Assembly: GCA_002573585.1 (NCBI GenBank)
Contig: PDNB01000086.1
Coordinates: 1-64,000 of the forward strand
Reading direction: 5' to 3'
Source of the DNA: Helicocarpus griseus UAMH5409
Lineage: Eukaryota > Ascomycota > Eurotiomycetes > Onygenales > Ajellomycetaceae
DNA: 64,000 nt
In this document: positions 48,613 through 60,962 of the stretch, one piece after another
Layout of the letters: the number at the start of each line of letters is the position of its first letter
Position numbering within the stretch: position 1 is the stretch's first letter
Made by a program: the position numbers and the translations under genes
The notes under the pieces: model-generated
Seen by the model: the letters and a program-made list of their open reading frames with translations, nothing else
The model's database searches: none
Told to the model about the DNA's origin: nothing

Positions 48613-49835
48613 CCTTAAGCCAATGTTTGCATCCTTGAAGGCGCTATGTGGCTGGTTCTCACAAGACTGGCAGACCACATTGAGGTTGCTAGCTAGGGGT
48701 CTGAGATAGATTTCTGTAGTCATCACAGCTCACTGGGCCTGTGATGCATCCTATATACAGCATATGCAGTAGAATGACAGCTATATAAGCCACAACATGA
48801 GAAGTATTCAGAACAGTTGAGGGGCCTCATCACCTCTTCTCTTGATTCTTGACTGTGAAGTCTGTGTGCACTGCTTTCCTTGCAAATGCAAACTTATTAT
48901 TGTAGATCCTAGTTGAAGCAGGCTTGAGTGAGATGCTGAAGTTTAAAGAACTGAAGCTTTTAATTGTGATTGTAGAGTCTGACTCCTGGGGAGATTCATG
49001 TTTGGACATGGTCATGAGGTTGATTTTGTTCTTGCGAAATTGCTCAGCACAGAGCTGAGATATCCTAATAAAAGTAATGCTAAAAGTTAGCCAGAGCTTC
49101 ATAGAGGAATATGACACAGTTTGGAGCATGGGGAGGTTCAAATGGTGGTGGTAGAGTGTAGAATTTCAAAAGTTTTCGTTCGCGCGCTCTTGTTTTGGAG
49201 TGAGCTGTGATGACCTTTGCTTTGATTGGTTGGCTGCAATTAACCTTACTAGCGCGAAACTAAACTGAGCTTAAATCGACGCCCCCAACTTGACCTCCAA
49301 CTTCCAAGCTTCAGACTCGGAGTCTCGAACATCGACCATCTGCAGTCGACAGCCTAGGCAGTGGATAGGTATTAAGGGAGATGTGAGACTGTAGTTACAA
49401 AGAATTTGCTTTCTCTTTTTCCCATTTCCAATTGAATTGGTCTCACTTTATCATGGCCGTGTTATATTGACCAGCTATTGTTTTCCAAGTTTTGCATCCA
49501 AGATCCCTTCAGTTTACCGGTGTTATTATATTACCCTCTATTTGGATCTGATTTACCCCGCACTCGTTCTATATCCTCTATGTTGTGTTTGGGATTTACC
49601 CTCCCACGATCTTCGAAAGCTTTGGTGGTGTTTTCCGTAACGCACGGCGAAAGGAGAGACTGGCTGTCACACCGGGAGCTTTACCACGATCGCAGTCTGC
49701 GCCGATCTAAAGCAAGTGTATAAACGGTGAGGATATTTTGCAGCTTTTGGATTTATATCATTGGAATACAAAAAGAGACCGCGCCCGTCACCCCGGTTTT
49801 CGTTTGCAAAATATCTCGTCCCCGCTGGTCTACAG

Positions 49836-49946
49836 ATGCGAATGATGCCTCAGCCTGGCAAAAATTGTGTTCTAGATCGGCATGGAGATGTTATTCTGGT
49901 TCTTCAAAAGACTAGAGCGTCGAAGAAGCGCTCAGCCGACTGTTTT

Positions 49947-49986
<40 letters not shown>

Positions 49987-50930
49987 AAGATGATGATGAT
50001 GCAGAAGATGCCCGAAAACACCAATTGCTCTACGAGAACCGACAGTTGAGGAAATACGCATCAAGGCGTCATCAAAGACCTGATTCTCGCCTCCCCCGTG
50101 TTTGAAGCGATGTTTAGCGGAGCATTCCAAGAGAGCCACGAGTTGATGCCAAACGGGCAGCTGGAGATTTCTCTTCCCGATGATGATTCGGACGCCCTAA
50201 TGATACTGTTGGATATCATGCACGGGTTAACTCGGAGGGTTCCCCGCCGGGTGGACTGCTCGACACTTCTTAATGTCGCTATTCTAGCCGACAAGTATGG
50301 GTTGCACAAGAGCGTTGAGCTGTTTGCGGATTTATGGATAAACCATCTCGCGGACCCCATTCCCAAACGCCATGCAGTTGAGGATATTCCTAAATGGGTA
50401 TGCATAGCTTCTGTATTTCGAAAAGAAAAGTTACACTACGATATGACAAAGCTGGCTCAACTGTTGAACATACATCCAATGGCAACTGATGATCTGCCAA
50501 TTCCCACCTCTACCGGGAGTAAGTGTTTATACTAAGGTCAACGTTTATGCTAACGCTGTATCTAATCATTGATATTAGGAGCCATCGATAAACATAGGGA
50601 AAAATTTCTGTCGCAATGCATATCTTACTTGCAACAAATGATCAGAGAACCCTGGCGCCCGAAAAAGGAAATAGATGCCACCCTGACTGCGACCTCAAGG
50701 CGATTGGAATGCTCACCAAAGATTTTGCCTACCTGGACCTTATTAATCCGCCAGACCCGCCCTACGATGGGTTCTCCGTTGCGCAACTAACAAAAGACTA
50801 TGAAGGTCTGGCCTTCTGGGGCTTCAACTGCCCTCGTCCACTACGCAGGAACCAAGTCGTGGCTAAGTCTATAGTGAAGGTGTTCAGGACGTCTAGCAAG
50901 GCGAAAGGGATCAACATGTCTACTACGTGA
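49836..50930 (+). pseudogene. Decayed BTB/POZ-domain gene
   Basis: Relics of a common fungal BTB protein. Conserved parts are in different frames: VLDRHGDVILVLQK (first strand), then an expanded (GTA)n repeat coding valines, then EEIRIKASSK, then one frame off DLILASPVFEAMFSGAFQES. The long intact stretch that follows reads MILLDIMHGLTRRVPRRV, LLNVAILADKYGLHKSVELFADLWI and onward. An intron at 50519-50578 still has good splice sites. Downstream, KHREKFLSQCISYLQQM shifts frame again at an A run (about 50661-50666) before CHPDCDLKAIGMLTKDF. The shift between KASSK and DLILASP lies within a few codons and leaves no room for an intron, so the reading frame is truly broken. BTB proteins are usually adaptors for ubiquitin ligases, but this copy should not make one. 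Confidence 0.72.
49947..49986. repeat. (GTA)13 microsatellite inside the BTB relic
   Basis: About 13 copies of GTA, encoding a valine run in one frame and stop codons in another. It sits in the variable linker of the BTB domain and is followed by a short GAT repeat. Confidence 0.9.
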
Positions 50931-51613
50931 GCCTGGCAAATTCGGTCGTCCGCTGAGGGGGCCTCGTTTTGGGAATTGAAGTAATGTTCGTGGCGATTGG
51001 GGAAACAGCATGGAAAAAGGGGCTGGAAGGGGCTATAGCAGACTCTCTCGAGCGAGATCATGTGTGTTCTATTGATAACAGGGAAGGAGGGATTTCGGCT
51101 TCCTAGGTTTTGCGGGTCTGGCATTTCTTTTCAAATCTTTTACTTGAATTTCTTTTTCTCTTTTTTGGAATCTGTTGCATATTGCTAGCAATATTGCTAA
51201 TTCGAATAGCTTCTTGCTGATTTGTAATTAATAATTTTTAACGAGTCTATAGAAAGACTAGATTGGGAATCCTATTGGGTTTATCTTCCCATTGTAAAGC
51301 AGAAGACATCACTCGCGGCTATTGAAATCCTTATGAGACGTGATCGGTCAGCAGTTTGCTTGGTTTCCTCTATTATTTTCATTTTAGGCTGCATACATCG
51401 AGTTTTATGTAGTCGTGAATCGACATCATAATGAATATGAGAAAATGGATATAATGATACAGATATAGAATAGAGAGGAAGAAACATTGAAAACATGATG
51501 AAAAGGATGGAAAGGATGAAACAAAGACGCCAAAATTCTTTTAGATAGACCCCACTTCTCAATATTTGGTCGAAAGAATAATATACAAGAAAGATACAGA
51601 GGTCTTATCTCAA
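50931..51613. other. Intergenic region between convergent genes
   Basis: About 680 bp holding the 3' ends of the BTB relic and the membrane-protein gene. No gene seen. Confidence 0.5.
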
Positions 51614-52962
51614 TCAAACATCCTCCCTTGGCCTTGGATCTGACGGGGAAGGTTGCTCCCCCGTCTCATCTATGTTCGTAGAACCCGGCTTTTGGAAAGG
51701 ACGTAAAGAGAATAGCCGGTCAGACGTCGAAAGAAAACGAGTTGTAGGCGTCGGACCTTGTATTGTATCGCTATAAGGCTCGACATCTTGGACGGCATTT
51801 TTTGGCCAGGAGGCCTTTTCTCGTCGCAGGTCCGCTTGTACCCAAGGAATGGTGATAAGCGTCCATAACCCCGCCCAAATAAATGGGAGGGTCCATCCGA
51901 TCTAACACGTGGAAATGGAATTACCAATTAGCTTATTGCCCGTTGAGACGTGTGTTTGCTTTGCTTGGGCTCTTAAACTAACCACATAAGCAGCATCCCT
52001 CCCTGTCGTAAATATCAATATGGTCGTGATTGTAGCGAAGACTATCGATCCTCCTCCCCAGAAACAGTTCATCTCAAAAAGCATTTGCCGAAAGTATGGA
52101 CTCGCCAAGTATCTATTTCGAAGCGCACGTCGGTATTTCTGTCCGCCTGCGCCATCCACCGCCACGATATCCTCTATTAAAACATAGAGTGCGGTGGGCA
52201 TTACAGAGCCCTTGGGCGTGGAGGATATGCGGAACGGCGCTTGGTGTCCCCTAGCTCGAAGGATATCAAGGGTTAGGTGTACTATCCCAAAATAGTACAT
52301 TACTGTAGGCACGGGCATCGCTAGGAGGCGAACTGTAGGTTGACAATGTCAGATGGAATTGCGAAGCATCGTACTGCTATAATTTCACTTACTGTAAGGC
52401 TCCTCTTGGACAGTGCCTCTGTGAACATGTCAGCTAATGACTGAAACCACATACCACAAATGAGATACCTACATAATCAGTTCAACGGCTAAAATAAGCC
52501 ATACTAAGGTGAAGTTGATTTGGAAGAAGTCCAGCTGCAAGTGTAACAACATTAGCAACTGATATGTATGAGCTTCTTTCTTGCAACACTCACCCATGAT
52601 CGCCGAGCATTTAGTGGCCTCACAGTCGAACCCTTCCTGTACAGTGTGTAAAATCTATAGAAATATTCCGCAATAGAAACTCCGCCCAATGCAGCTGTGC
52701 TAATTGTAAAGACTGACGTTATTATGAAAACCGTTAGTCGAACTGTCAAAATTCTAGAATTTGCGGAGCAGAAGCAAAAACATTTACCTAAATTATGCGA
52801 TAAATCGGTAAGATACCATAATGTAAAATAAAGAATTAACGGCTGGGCAAGTGTATCAATTACAAAGAGAGCCCAGAAGATCGTGATCGACCGTTTGCGA
52901 TCTCTCAGGGAGTAAGGGAGTTCTGGCGGACCAGGAACAGACTGAACCGTGGATTTGTCCAT
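51614..52962 (-). CDS. Polytopic membrane protein of unknown function
   Basis: Six exons on the minus strand: 52962-52788, 52742-52594, 52534-52473, 52418-52393, 52332-51983, 51901-51614, giving 349 residues. About six or seven hydrophobic segments can be seen. Examples are ITIFWALFVIDTLAQPLILYFTLWYL, VFIITSVFTISTAALGGVSI, FTLVWLILAVELI, VMYYFGIVHLTLDILR, SIVFATITTILIFTT and TLPFIWAGLWTLITIPW. The last 75 residues are a polar tail rich in Pro, Ser and Asp. I recognise no enzyme motif. Structure oddities are a 45-bp intron and a 26-base exon. The ATG at 52962 is chosen because MDKSTVQS gives a polar cytosolic start; the frame is open upstream with other Met codons. The consistent total frame supports the model. 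Confidence 0.72.
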
Positions 52963-54150
52963 TGGTAAAATAAGTAAGAGACGGTAGAAGCTTAGGTTGG
53001 GTGCATATTTAGAACTGACGGAGATCCAGAAATTAAAAAAGGGTATAAAAACGATGGAAAGGAATTCAAGATCCGGAGGTAGTATTTGTTTGAAATGATT
53101 GAGCACCATTGATACTATATATCCGTCAGCCCAGACATCCGTGTCCAACATATGCAGCTTCAGCAATGATTAAACAGGAGATTTATCATCTCCATACTCC
53201 CTGTTGATTACGATGCCATGCTCAGTAACCGGGCCTCGCTCGCCAATGACGTCATTACCTTATATGTACTGACATCATCTGTACGGTTCTTCAAGGCAGG
53301 GATTCCTCTCTTTTCGAAATTTCCCGTGATATAGGTTCCGATATAGAAGAAACTCCAATGGACTTATAGATAATGCACACTGTATCCGTATCTTAGCGTG
53401 ACGATGGCTGTACATATGGTACTGGCTCCGTCTTATAAGGCCACTCAGCACGACCGTACGGGTTGTGTTCTAGACGACAGTACCATAAGCGAGAGGCCGC
53501 ATTGTAAGTAGATGATATTGTATTTTCACATTCGAGATCGATGCTGCTTTCGAAAAGCACCGGTACCTGGTGTCATTTTTGTCTGATGACAAAGGCCAAC
53601 GCCCCTGTCCTTGGGCGCTCTCCAGAACCGGGTAGACTCAGCCACGGAAGGAAGTAGTCAATTAGAATGCTGCGTTAATCCTCCTTATTCGCCAACAAGG
53701 CGTTAGAAGCGTAAGTCGCCACAGAAGGACGCAGAAAGGCGCTCAAATAGACTGTCGCTGGCGTGATTCTGAAGGTGTGCTTTTGTTCTTAGTTGGGGAT
53801 AAGCAGCTTAAAATAGAAAGATCTAAAATGCCGCTGTGGAGATTAGTGAAATTGGTGCGGAGTATTCCCGTAGTTGATATTACTGATCAACAATGCTCCA
53901 GCCTCCAGGCTTCCGTCGTGAGGCTTCAATGTTGATTTATTGAGGTCTGCATCGAGAATGGATGGAAAGTTCATATTCACGTGACCAACCTTATTGTCTT
54001 ACATAATCTCGCTATCATCGCCACAGCCGCACAGACAAACCAGTTCCCGCCCGCTTCAACGCCGCAAGTTCGAATCCCGCCGGCATCACAGAGCATGGCG
54101 AATTTATATTTCTAACCCCTACCTGGCCGCTATAAGCGGAGAATGGAACG
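52963..54150. promoter_or_regulatory. Divergent region upstream of TFC3
   Basis: About 1.2 kb between the membrane-protein gene (minus) and TFC3 (plus). The notable element is the B-box-like sequence at 54067-54077. No other gene is recognised. Confidence 0.5.
54067..54077 (+). promoter_or_regulatory. B-box-like TFIIIC binding site upstream of TFC3
   Basis: AGTTCGAATCC matches ten of eleven positions of the B-box consensus GGTTCGANTCC and lies 74 bp before the TFC3 ATG on the same strand. The neighbouring bases do not fold into a tRNA and no A box is seen. In budding yeast an isolated B box (an ETC site) lies upstream of TFC6, another TFIIIC subunit gene, and mediates autoregulation. By analogy this may be a TFIIIC feedback site. 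Confidence 0.5.
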
Positions 54151-57100
54151 ATGGCCCGCAGTTTGAGGGAACTAATCGAATTTTTGCTTGCAGAGATATC
54201 GCTCTGTGGCGAGCGAGGTATGTGTTTCTTTTTTATTGTGATTTTAACCCTTTCAGCCAACCATTGAGAGCATGCATGGTTGAAGTAGGGGATGTATATA
54301 TTGTATATATTTCCCTACTACTCGCTGTTGTACCCTCATAATTTTCGATTTACTATCCATTAAGCGTCTTCAATCACACTTGTTTTACTCGCAAAAAGAT
54401 CTGTTACGTTGGAACGGAGACTACAATAGATCGTATAAGAGCTAGTTCACTGACATTGCATATATATATATATATATAGGGGCATCACCGGCAGATGTAC
54501 TTGCTTTCATTGACAGTTTCTATGCTTCAGCTACACAACAAAGCGATCAGCCTAATCATGAGGCTGTTTACCGTGCCCCTAATGTTGACCATAAATTTAA
54601 ACAGAACGTATGGGTATGGCTGACAAGACATCCAGAGGTGTCTGTTGGTAAGAATCGAGAAGGAAATAATCTTACTCTAGATGAAGTGGAAGCACAATAT
54701 ACCCAGAATTCCGCCCGCGAGCCGTCTTTAGATGCATCTACTGCTCAACAGCCTGAAGAGGATGTCCTCGCTGGCCCCGAGCACTCAAGTTCGGTACCTG
54801 AAACACAAACAAAACTACAGTCCGGAGGGCCGTTTCGTGTTTTCGTGTCAGAGGAAAGAATGTGGTTTGCGATTGCAGGACATGAACGGGACCACTCCAG
54901 GATTATGCCTCTAGAGTTTGCGCTTCTATCTCTTATCGCCTCCCGAAAGGGGCAAGGGATCATGCAGCCCGAGCTTCCTGGCCTCAGTGGACAAGATAAA
55001 CGCTCCGTTCCCAAAAGAACAGATGCCTTAAGTAGAAAAGGGTATATCGAGAAAAGAGCGGTTCAGTATAAGTCAGCAAGGACGAGTCTATGCACGCTGC
55101 GGCGATTTGTCCGTTCACGTTCGTCTGGTGAGATTGATGGGACGACTGGTGAGAACACGGGGCCCAGTTCGGTCGCGACAGAACTGGACAGTGTGATTGA
55201 CTTCCCTGTCCTTGTGGACAAGCTTTTTCGATGCCTGAAAGAATACAACGTCATTACACGAAACGATTTGAAGGCAAAGCTCGGGATGGAGGACCGATGG
55301 CAAGGAAAAGTTTTGGGAAGAGCTGTTCGAAAATTGGAGAGGATAGGATGTGTTCGTCGCGTGAGAGCGGTGTCTCAATATTCTGATATGATGAAAACCC
55401 GCCATCCGTCCATTATGCTTCTTCGGGAGCCCACCGAAATTGACTACCGGCTCTTCATCGAAGATAGTCGTAGCTTGGTGTCATATCTGGAACAGGAGAA
55501 TACGGATACCGTGGAAGTGGACCAGGACCAAGATGCTGGCGATGAACCCATAGAAATAAAGAGAGATGTTGCCAGCCCGCCTGAAGTGGAATATCTGGAA
55601 CATATAGGGCGGATCGTACCTAGATGGGCCCCTGACCAGATTTTAACGAATCTGATTCACGACATCGTAGACAAGAATGGACGAGAAGGCAGTACTAATC
55701 AGGTACGTAAACAAACGCAAACAGCATAGAAGTTTGATGTCCAAATTTATGTTTCGTTCAGCTAATATTATTTTATCCAAGAATATCAACGTCGCCTGCA
55801 TGGGAGCATTTTATAGGCGACCAGTTGAGGCTTTGATTGGTCGACTTGTTGATTCCTGGCGTTCTTCACACCCTCTTCAGCCTCAACACCCGGCCATTGT
55901 TCGAGATGTCGCACTCCGTGGTACGGTTTCGGTGTACATTCATTACTCTTTACGCCACTTCTCTGCCCTTGTGAACGAGGGTTTGGTTTCATGGGAAGCC
56001 GTGAAACTTTCAAAAGAGAAAAGGGCTGCTATCACGGCTCCCCCGGTTGATATTGACCTTCAAGTTGATGGATATGGATTTCTCTTGGATAAAAAGCCAT
56101 CGAATCTTCTGAATGATGGAGATGCATCCCTTAAAAGTTGTCTTGAGGCCGCAAAACCTACCGATTATCTTCTTACAACCTTTGATCCCGTCGCCGTAAG
56201 ATGTAGCGATAACAGCACTGGTACGTAGTGACCCCGATACCAAATAAGGGCTATCTCATTGCTGACTCCCCCAAAGCTGTAGTCTTTCGAGCCGAGAGAG
56301 TATATAAGGATTCCTCAAGAGATTCGGACCGTTTCAATCTAGAGGTTGGCCAGGGTGAAAAGGAAGCACCGGACAGTCCTTTTGCAAGTGGACGAAAACG
56401 AAGGGGTTCTGTAGCAGACCCTGACCAACCTTCAAATATCCTCCTAGGGATTTATGAGGAAGCTGAAGCTCTACGGCCTGCAAAGCGTGGACGGAAAGCG
56501 AAAGATGATGTTGATCGCTATGCTGGGATGACGGAGAAGGAAAAATTGGAAGCTCAGGGATTCGATGAGAGTTGGACTGAATATAGCATCTTGCTATTGG
56601 AACGTCCTGGACCGGGTATTTTCTTTACTCCGAAGGGGAGGCGACAGCCGGTGGGGAAAGCAAGAGGTCGTCCGCCAAAAAGTCGGATTGCCGTAGTAAA
56701 GTCCGAGAGGCTGAAAGAACTTGATTGGTTTGTTGACCAAGGACAGAATGAGGTTGCCTTGAATGAAGGTACAGAGGATGCGGCAGGTGGATTTGCAGCT
56801 GTTGATAACACAGTACCCTCTTCGGACCGATTAGCATCGCCAGACCACGAAGAGACTGAAAAGGCTCATCCGACTATGGAGCCCGCATCTCAGCTCACTG
56901 AACCAGTGCACCCAGCAGAGGCTATCGAGGCGTCATCTCCGATTGATGATCAGACTCGTGAGTCCGTGGGCAGCCAAGTTTCGCCATCTAAGAAAAGGAA
57001 ATTTGCCGAAACAGGCGAAGATGGCGATGAAGAGTCACTAGCAGTCGGAACGCCGGAACCACACCCTAAAAGAAGGGGCAGGAAGCCGAAAAAGCGCAAG

Positions 57101-60100
57101 TATGTGACGCGTACGAAATCCTCCGTGAAAAAGAAGGGGAGATATAGCAATAGGGGCGTTGAAGACAAAGCAACAGCAGAAACAACGTTGCGTAACTCCC
57201 CTACTCCTCCACTTGACGGTAACCAGGAGCAAGGTTCGCAACAAACAGCAGCAGCACAAGTCACACCCAGAATAACCAGGCGTGGAGCAGCACGAAAGGC
57301 CAAGGGCATTGGAATGGGCTCCGAGCAACAGTTGGAACCAGCCCAGTCTGCGGAAACCATTTTTGGTCCGAATGATACTGCTAAAGCTTCAGAACCCTTA
57401 AGCTCGGATAAAGCCACATCAAGTACTTTTAGCCAGCCGGCCCCCCAAACGCGCTCGGAATCTGTCCAGCCTGTGCATTCGATTTCTGGCTCAGCAATTC
57501 CGACCGCCACAACAGAGTTGCCCGAAGGTGATAGGGATGGCCTTTCCAATGATCAGAAAGCACAAGATGAAGTCCAGAATACCGGCAGTACACGAGAGAA
57601 TGTGTGTAATGGCATCCAGGCTGCGGCTGGTGCGGATGTTGACGCCACGAACGCACTTCTTGAAAATGGAGATGTCGAAAACAAGACAGCTCCATCTCAG
57701 ACCACTGACATTGTTGACATTGATTCTCGAGCCTCTGAACCAGGTTCAGCTACGAAAGGCAAATCGAACTACAAAAAGCAGGAGGCTCAAGGCGGCTCCA
57801 TCGCATTACTTCGGAGGAAAATCGTGACGGATATTGTTGAGAGCGCCGGCGGACTGTATCCTTTTGGCACAGAGATATGGTATCCTTTCACTACTGCTTG
57901 GTTAAAGTCCAAACAAACTGGGAGGCCGGACTTTCGCACACTCCGAACTACAGTGAAATATATGACTGATAGTGGCAAACTCCGCCAACTGACTTTTAGC
58001 GGGAGAAACAGCAAAGGACTAATGGTTACAAAGTCCATAATTGCAAAACCAGAGATTGACGCCACCGATCCTAGGGTTCTTAATATGCAAAAGGCAATGT
58101 TGGACGCTGACCCGCAACAATACTTACCGCCCGGTCCTGATATTGATCCTTCAGTTAGAAAGTCACATAAGTCATACCGTTTTACAAATTTGCCGACGAA
58201 GAGGCCCCACGAGTTTGAAGAAGAGGTGGTTGTAACATTACATCAGCTACCTGCGGTAGCCCGACCTCCCGAGAACAGGCCACCTCGTATCGAGAAACCG
58301 AGATCCCAACCAAGAGAGCGACTGCGAAGTACCAAGCACCGATATTCGCCATTTTCTTTGAACTATTTGACGTCGTCACCTTCGGGCCAGGCGCCTGAGG
58401 TGCGACTCCCCGAAACTTCAGAATATGTATCTGGTCAGGCTATTGTGGCAGGTGACTCGATAAGGGACTCAAGTTTCAGAGTGCCCAGAAGACATTTGCC
58501 AATACCAAAAGTACGGCCGCCTGCAAGCATCTTCCGTACGCCCCAATCATTCCATGCTCCAACGGGCACATTTGGGACAGGAATTGCCGATACATTACGG
58601 CGCGGCTCAGCAATAATAAAGCCACGACATATGGTCACGGCTCTGCCGAGAAACTTGAAAGACATCCTACAGATGATAAGACGGCGACATGTGGACACAT
58701 CAAGTCTTCTCGATCCCGTTTCTTCTCGGTTCTTTTCTGAGGTTGATGCCGTGGGCAAGTGGGAGTTCAGGCACCCTGAGCTGTTCGATTTGGAGAAAGA
58801 TGGTTGGAGATACATAAACCATATAATACCGGGCCCGTTCGAGAGTGCTTCTCTAGAGGGACCTCTAACATTCGAGCCGAGTGAGACCATGAAAGCGCCC
58901 GCGGGAAGAGTAACGAAACCGCCACGGACACCGTTCCGAAATTATGCATCGTCGCCAGCTAGGATCACCCAGCGAAGCCGACCTTCTGATCGCCTAGTCG
59001 CTGTTCGTGGCCAGACACTGCCCGAGACGCCCGTAAACCGCCGTCTTGAAAAATTCCAGGAATTAAAAGAGAAGCAAGTTAGAGCGACTGTTCCGGGCGC
59101 CCGAAGAAAGAAACTGATCAAGATCCTCTCTGCCGACATAATAAGGAAAGTCACTGTGGCGGTTGTCGTTGTTAAAGCATTGGCTGGCGGATTAGAGGGT
59201 AAACTGATTGACTGGGAGCTTGTTACACTGGGATTCCCAAATCACGATCCCAAGTTCATTAGAGACATTGGAAAAGCCATTCTCCCAAAATATCGACTTC
59301 AGATGCAAAAAATGCAAAGCGATTTTCAAGACCGTTTTGCAGAAGCATACGAAAGGGACCAGGTGCCTCCGATCGACTACAATGATCTCACTTTGTACGA
59401 TTGGCCGTGGATTGTCGAATGGGCAAACCATCAGTTGGAGGGGCCTCGTTCAGATAGCCTTCCAAGTCTCCCGGCCACTCGGCAGCAATTCAATAGCCTT
59501 TTCGACCTTCGCCCCGAGCCCGTGCAAAACCTCGACGAGCTATACCAACACAACGCCCCAGCTACGATTCCCAGAAAGCAGGCATTGTTGGCCAACACAA
59601 ACTTTGTGATCCCTCTTAGCCGAAATGGCAGGAAACGTGAACGACAATTGTCAGGTATTGAACGCCTCAACATTGCTAAAACATGGGTGCGAGCAAATGT
59701 AATCACCCCGGAGGAATTGTATAATCCAGTAGAGGCACGGAGGGTTTTAGAGTACCTCGGCGAAGAACTCATTGGCCAAGCGATTCAATCACTCATCATT
59801 GAACGGGTCATCTCGATGGGGAATAGGGGCCGAGTAACTCCGGGACGCAACTACGATGTCACAGAATACTTCGTCCATACCTTTGGCCGCAAACGCGCCA
59901 CCGAAGCAAGCCACCTGAAACGGGCCGTGACGTTCAAAACAGAAATTCTGGACACACAACTACATCTCGAAGGCAAATGTCCCGTAAGCTACGAGGCAGA
60001 GGACGGAGATATGATAGTCCTCATCAACCTGCTAGCAGAAGGGCGAATCAGGGTCTGGCCCGTAAACCCGCCAAAGGATAAATACGGCCTCACAGAAGGC

Positions 60101-60526
60101 GGCTACCTAACCCGTCTCATGGACAAGGGCAAGCTGCGTTTCGACATCGAGGTCTTTCCCGTCCCAGAACGTTACATCTACGGAAACCCTGTAACGCTTC
60201 CCCAGATGATCCCAAGGGGCGATTTACCGCCTGACTTCCCGCCATCCACAGGCTCTCCACCGCTCTGCAAAATCCCGTTGTGGTTCGACGTCCATGGCAA
60301 TTTTGTCAAGATGCTTTGGGACCTGGTTGTTGGTGGAGTTGTGGGATATATTGCTGCAAGGCCTGGTCTGAGTACAGCTGATATCAGTCGTATATTCGAG
60401 CCACATATTTCAGAGTGGGAGGTGACGTTGGCTCTGGAGTGGATGCAGGAAGCTGGCGTCGTTGAGAGACTTGGCTCGGCTGGATGGGCGGTAAAGGAGT
60501 GGTGGTGGATGGTTGTGCAAGGTTAA
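54151..60526 (+). CDS. TFC3: TFIIIC B-block-binding subunit (Tfc3-like)
   Basis: Largest subunit of RNA polymerase III factor TFIIIC, which binds the B box of tRNA genes. Exons 54151-54217, 54480-55702, 55782-56195 and 56249-60526 give 1993 residues. The N terminus MARSLRELIEFLLAEISLCGERGASPADVLAFIDSFY is the conserved start of fungal Tfc3. A B-block-binding winged-helix domain lies in the N-terminal third (PLEFALLSLIASRKGQGIMQPEL and neighbours). Several basic DNA-contacting motifs follow, including an AT-hook-like RGRPPKSR near residue 710 and RRGRKPKKRKY further on. A long acidic/Ser-rich region comes next, then further winged-helix units (IALLRRKIVTDIVESAGGLYPFGTEIWYPF; LSTADISRIFEPHISEWEVTLALEWMQEAGVVERL at the end). 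Intron 1 (262 bp) ends in a (TA)n run. Intron 3 (53 bp) was placed by frame; its donor is GTAAGA. Confidence 0.92.
54460..54478. repeat. (TA)n microsatellite at a splice acceptor
   Basis: An alternating TA run ends directly at the AG of TFC3 intron 1, replacing the usual pyrimidine tract. Confidence 0.9.
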
Positions 60527-60962
60527 AAAGTTTCGTGTATTGTTCATAGTCGAGCTTGGATGGTTTTTAATATTTTGTTTTCCATTTAGAGCCAGAGTGG
60601 AAATCTTGTACTATAATAGCCTTTTTGAATTTTCGTCAACTACCGACTAGCAACCGGCAAATTGATAGCCTAGTTGTAAGTTTAAAAAACTAATTCAAAG
60701 CAGTGTTTGAAGATCGTTTTGATATACTTCGTCGTTGTGAATGGACATGTATGTATTGTTTAGATTTGAGCGCCACTAAGAGATATAATACACAGTATGA
60801 CTTGAATCAGAGCCATACATTATTATGTCTAAAAAGAAACATGCTCGAATCGGTTGTATCATGGCACATAGGGGAAAACCAGAAAACGCCACACGTGGAC
60901 ACGAGTAGTAAATCATTAGGAAGCACAATTAAATAAAAAGCATCAAGTAGAATCCGTTACCC
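60527..60962. other. Intergenic region between convergent genes
   Basis: About 440 bp with the 3' ends of TFC3 and PFA3. AT-rich; no gene seen. Confidence 0.5.

Larger units (their letters stand above)
47607..49835. other. Long intergenic region with simple repeats
   Basis: About 2.2 kb without a recognised gene. Contains a CCCACCTAA-like degenerate array (about 47680-47715), a 32-base T run (48198-48229) and a seven-copy GATT repeat (48585-48612). The T-rich part probably belongs to FMP27 3' sequence. Confidence 0.5.

Noticed and set aside
54010..54100. Possible tRNA around the GTTCGAATCC at 54068
   Set aside because: The flanking bases do not form a five-pair T stem, no anticodon arm or acceptor stem is present and no A box is found at a suitable distance.
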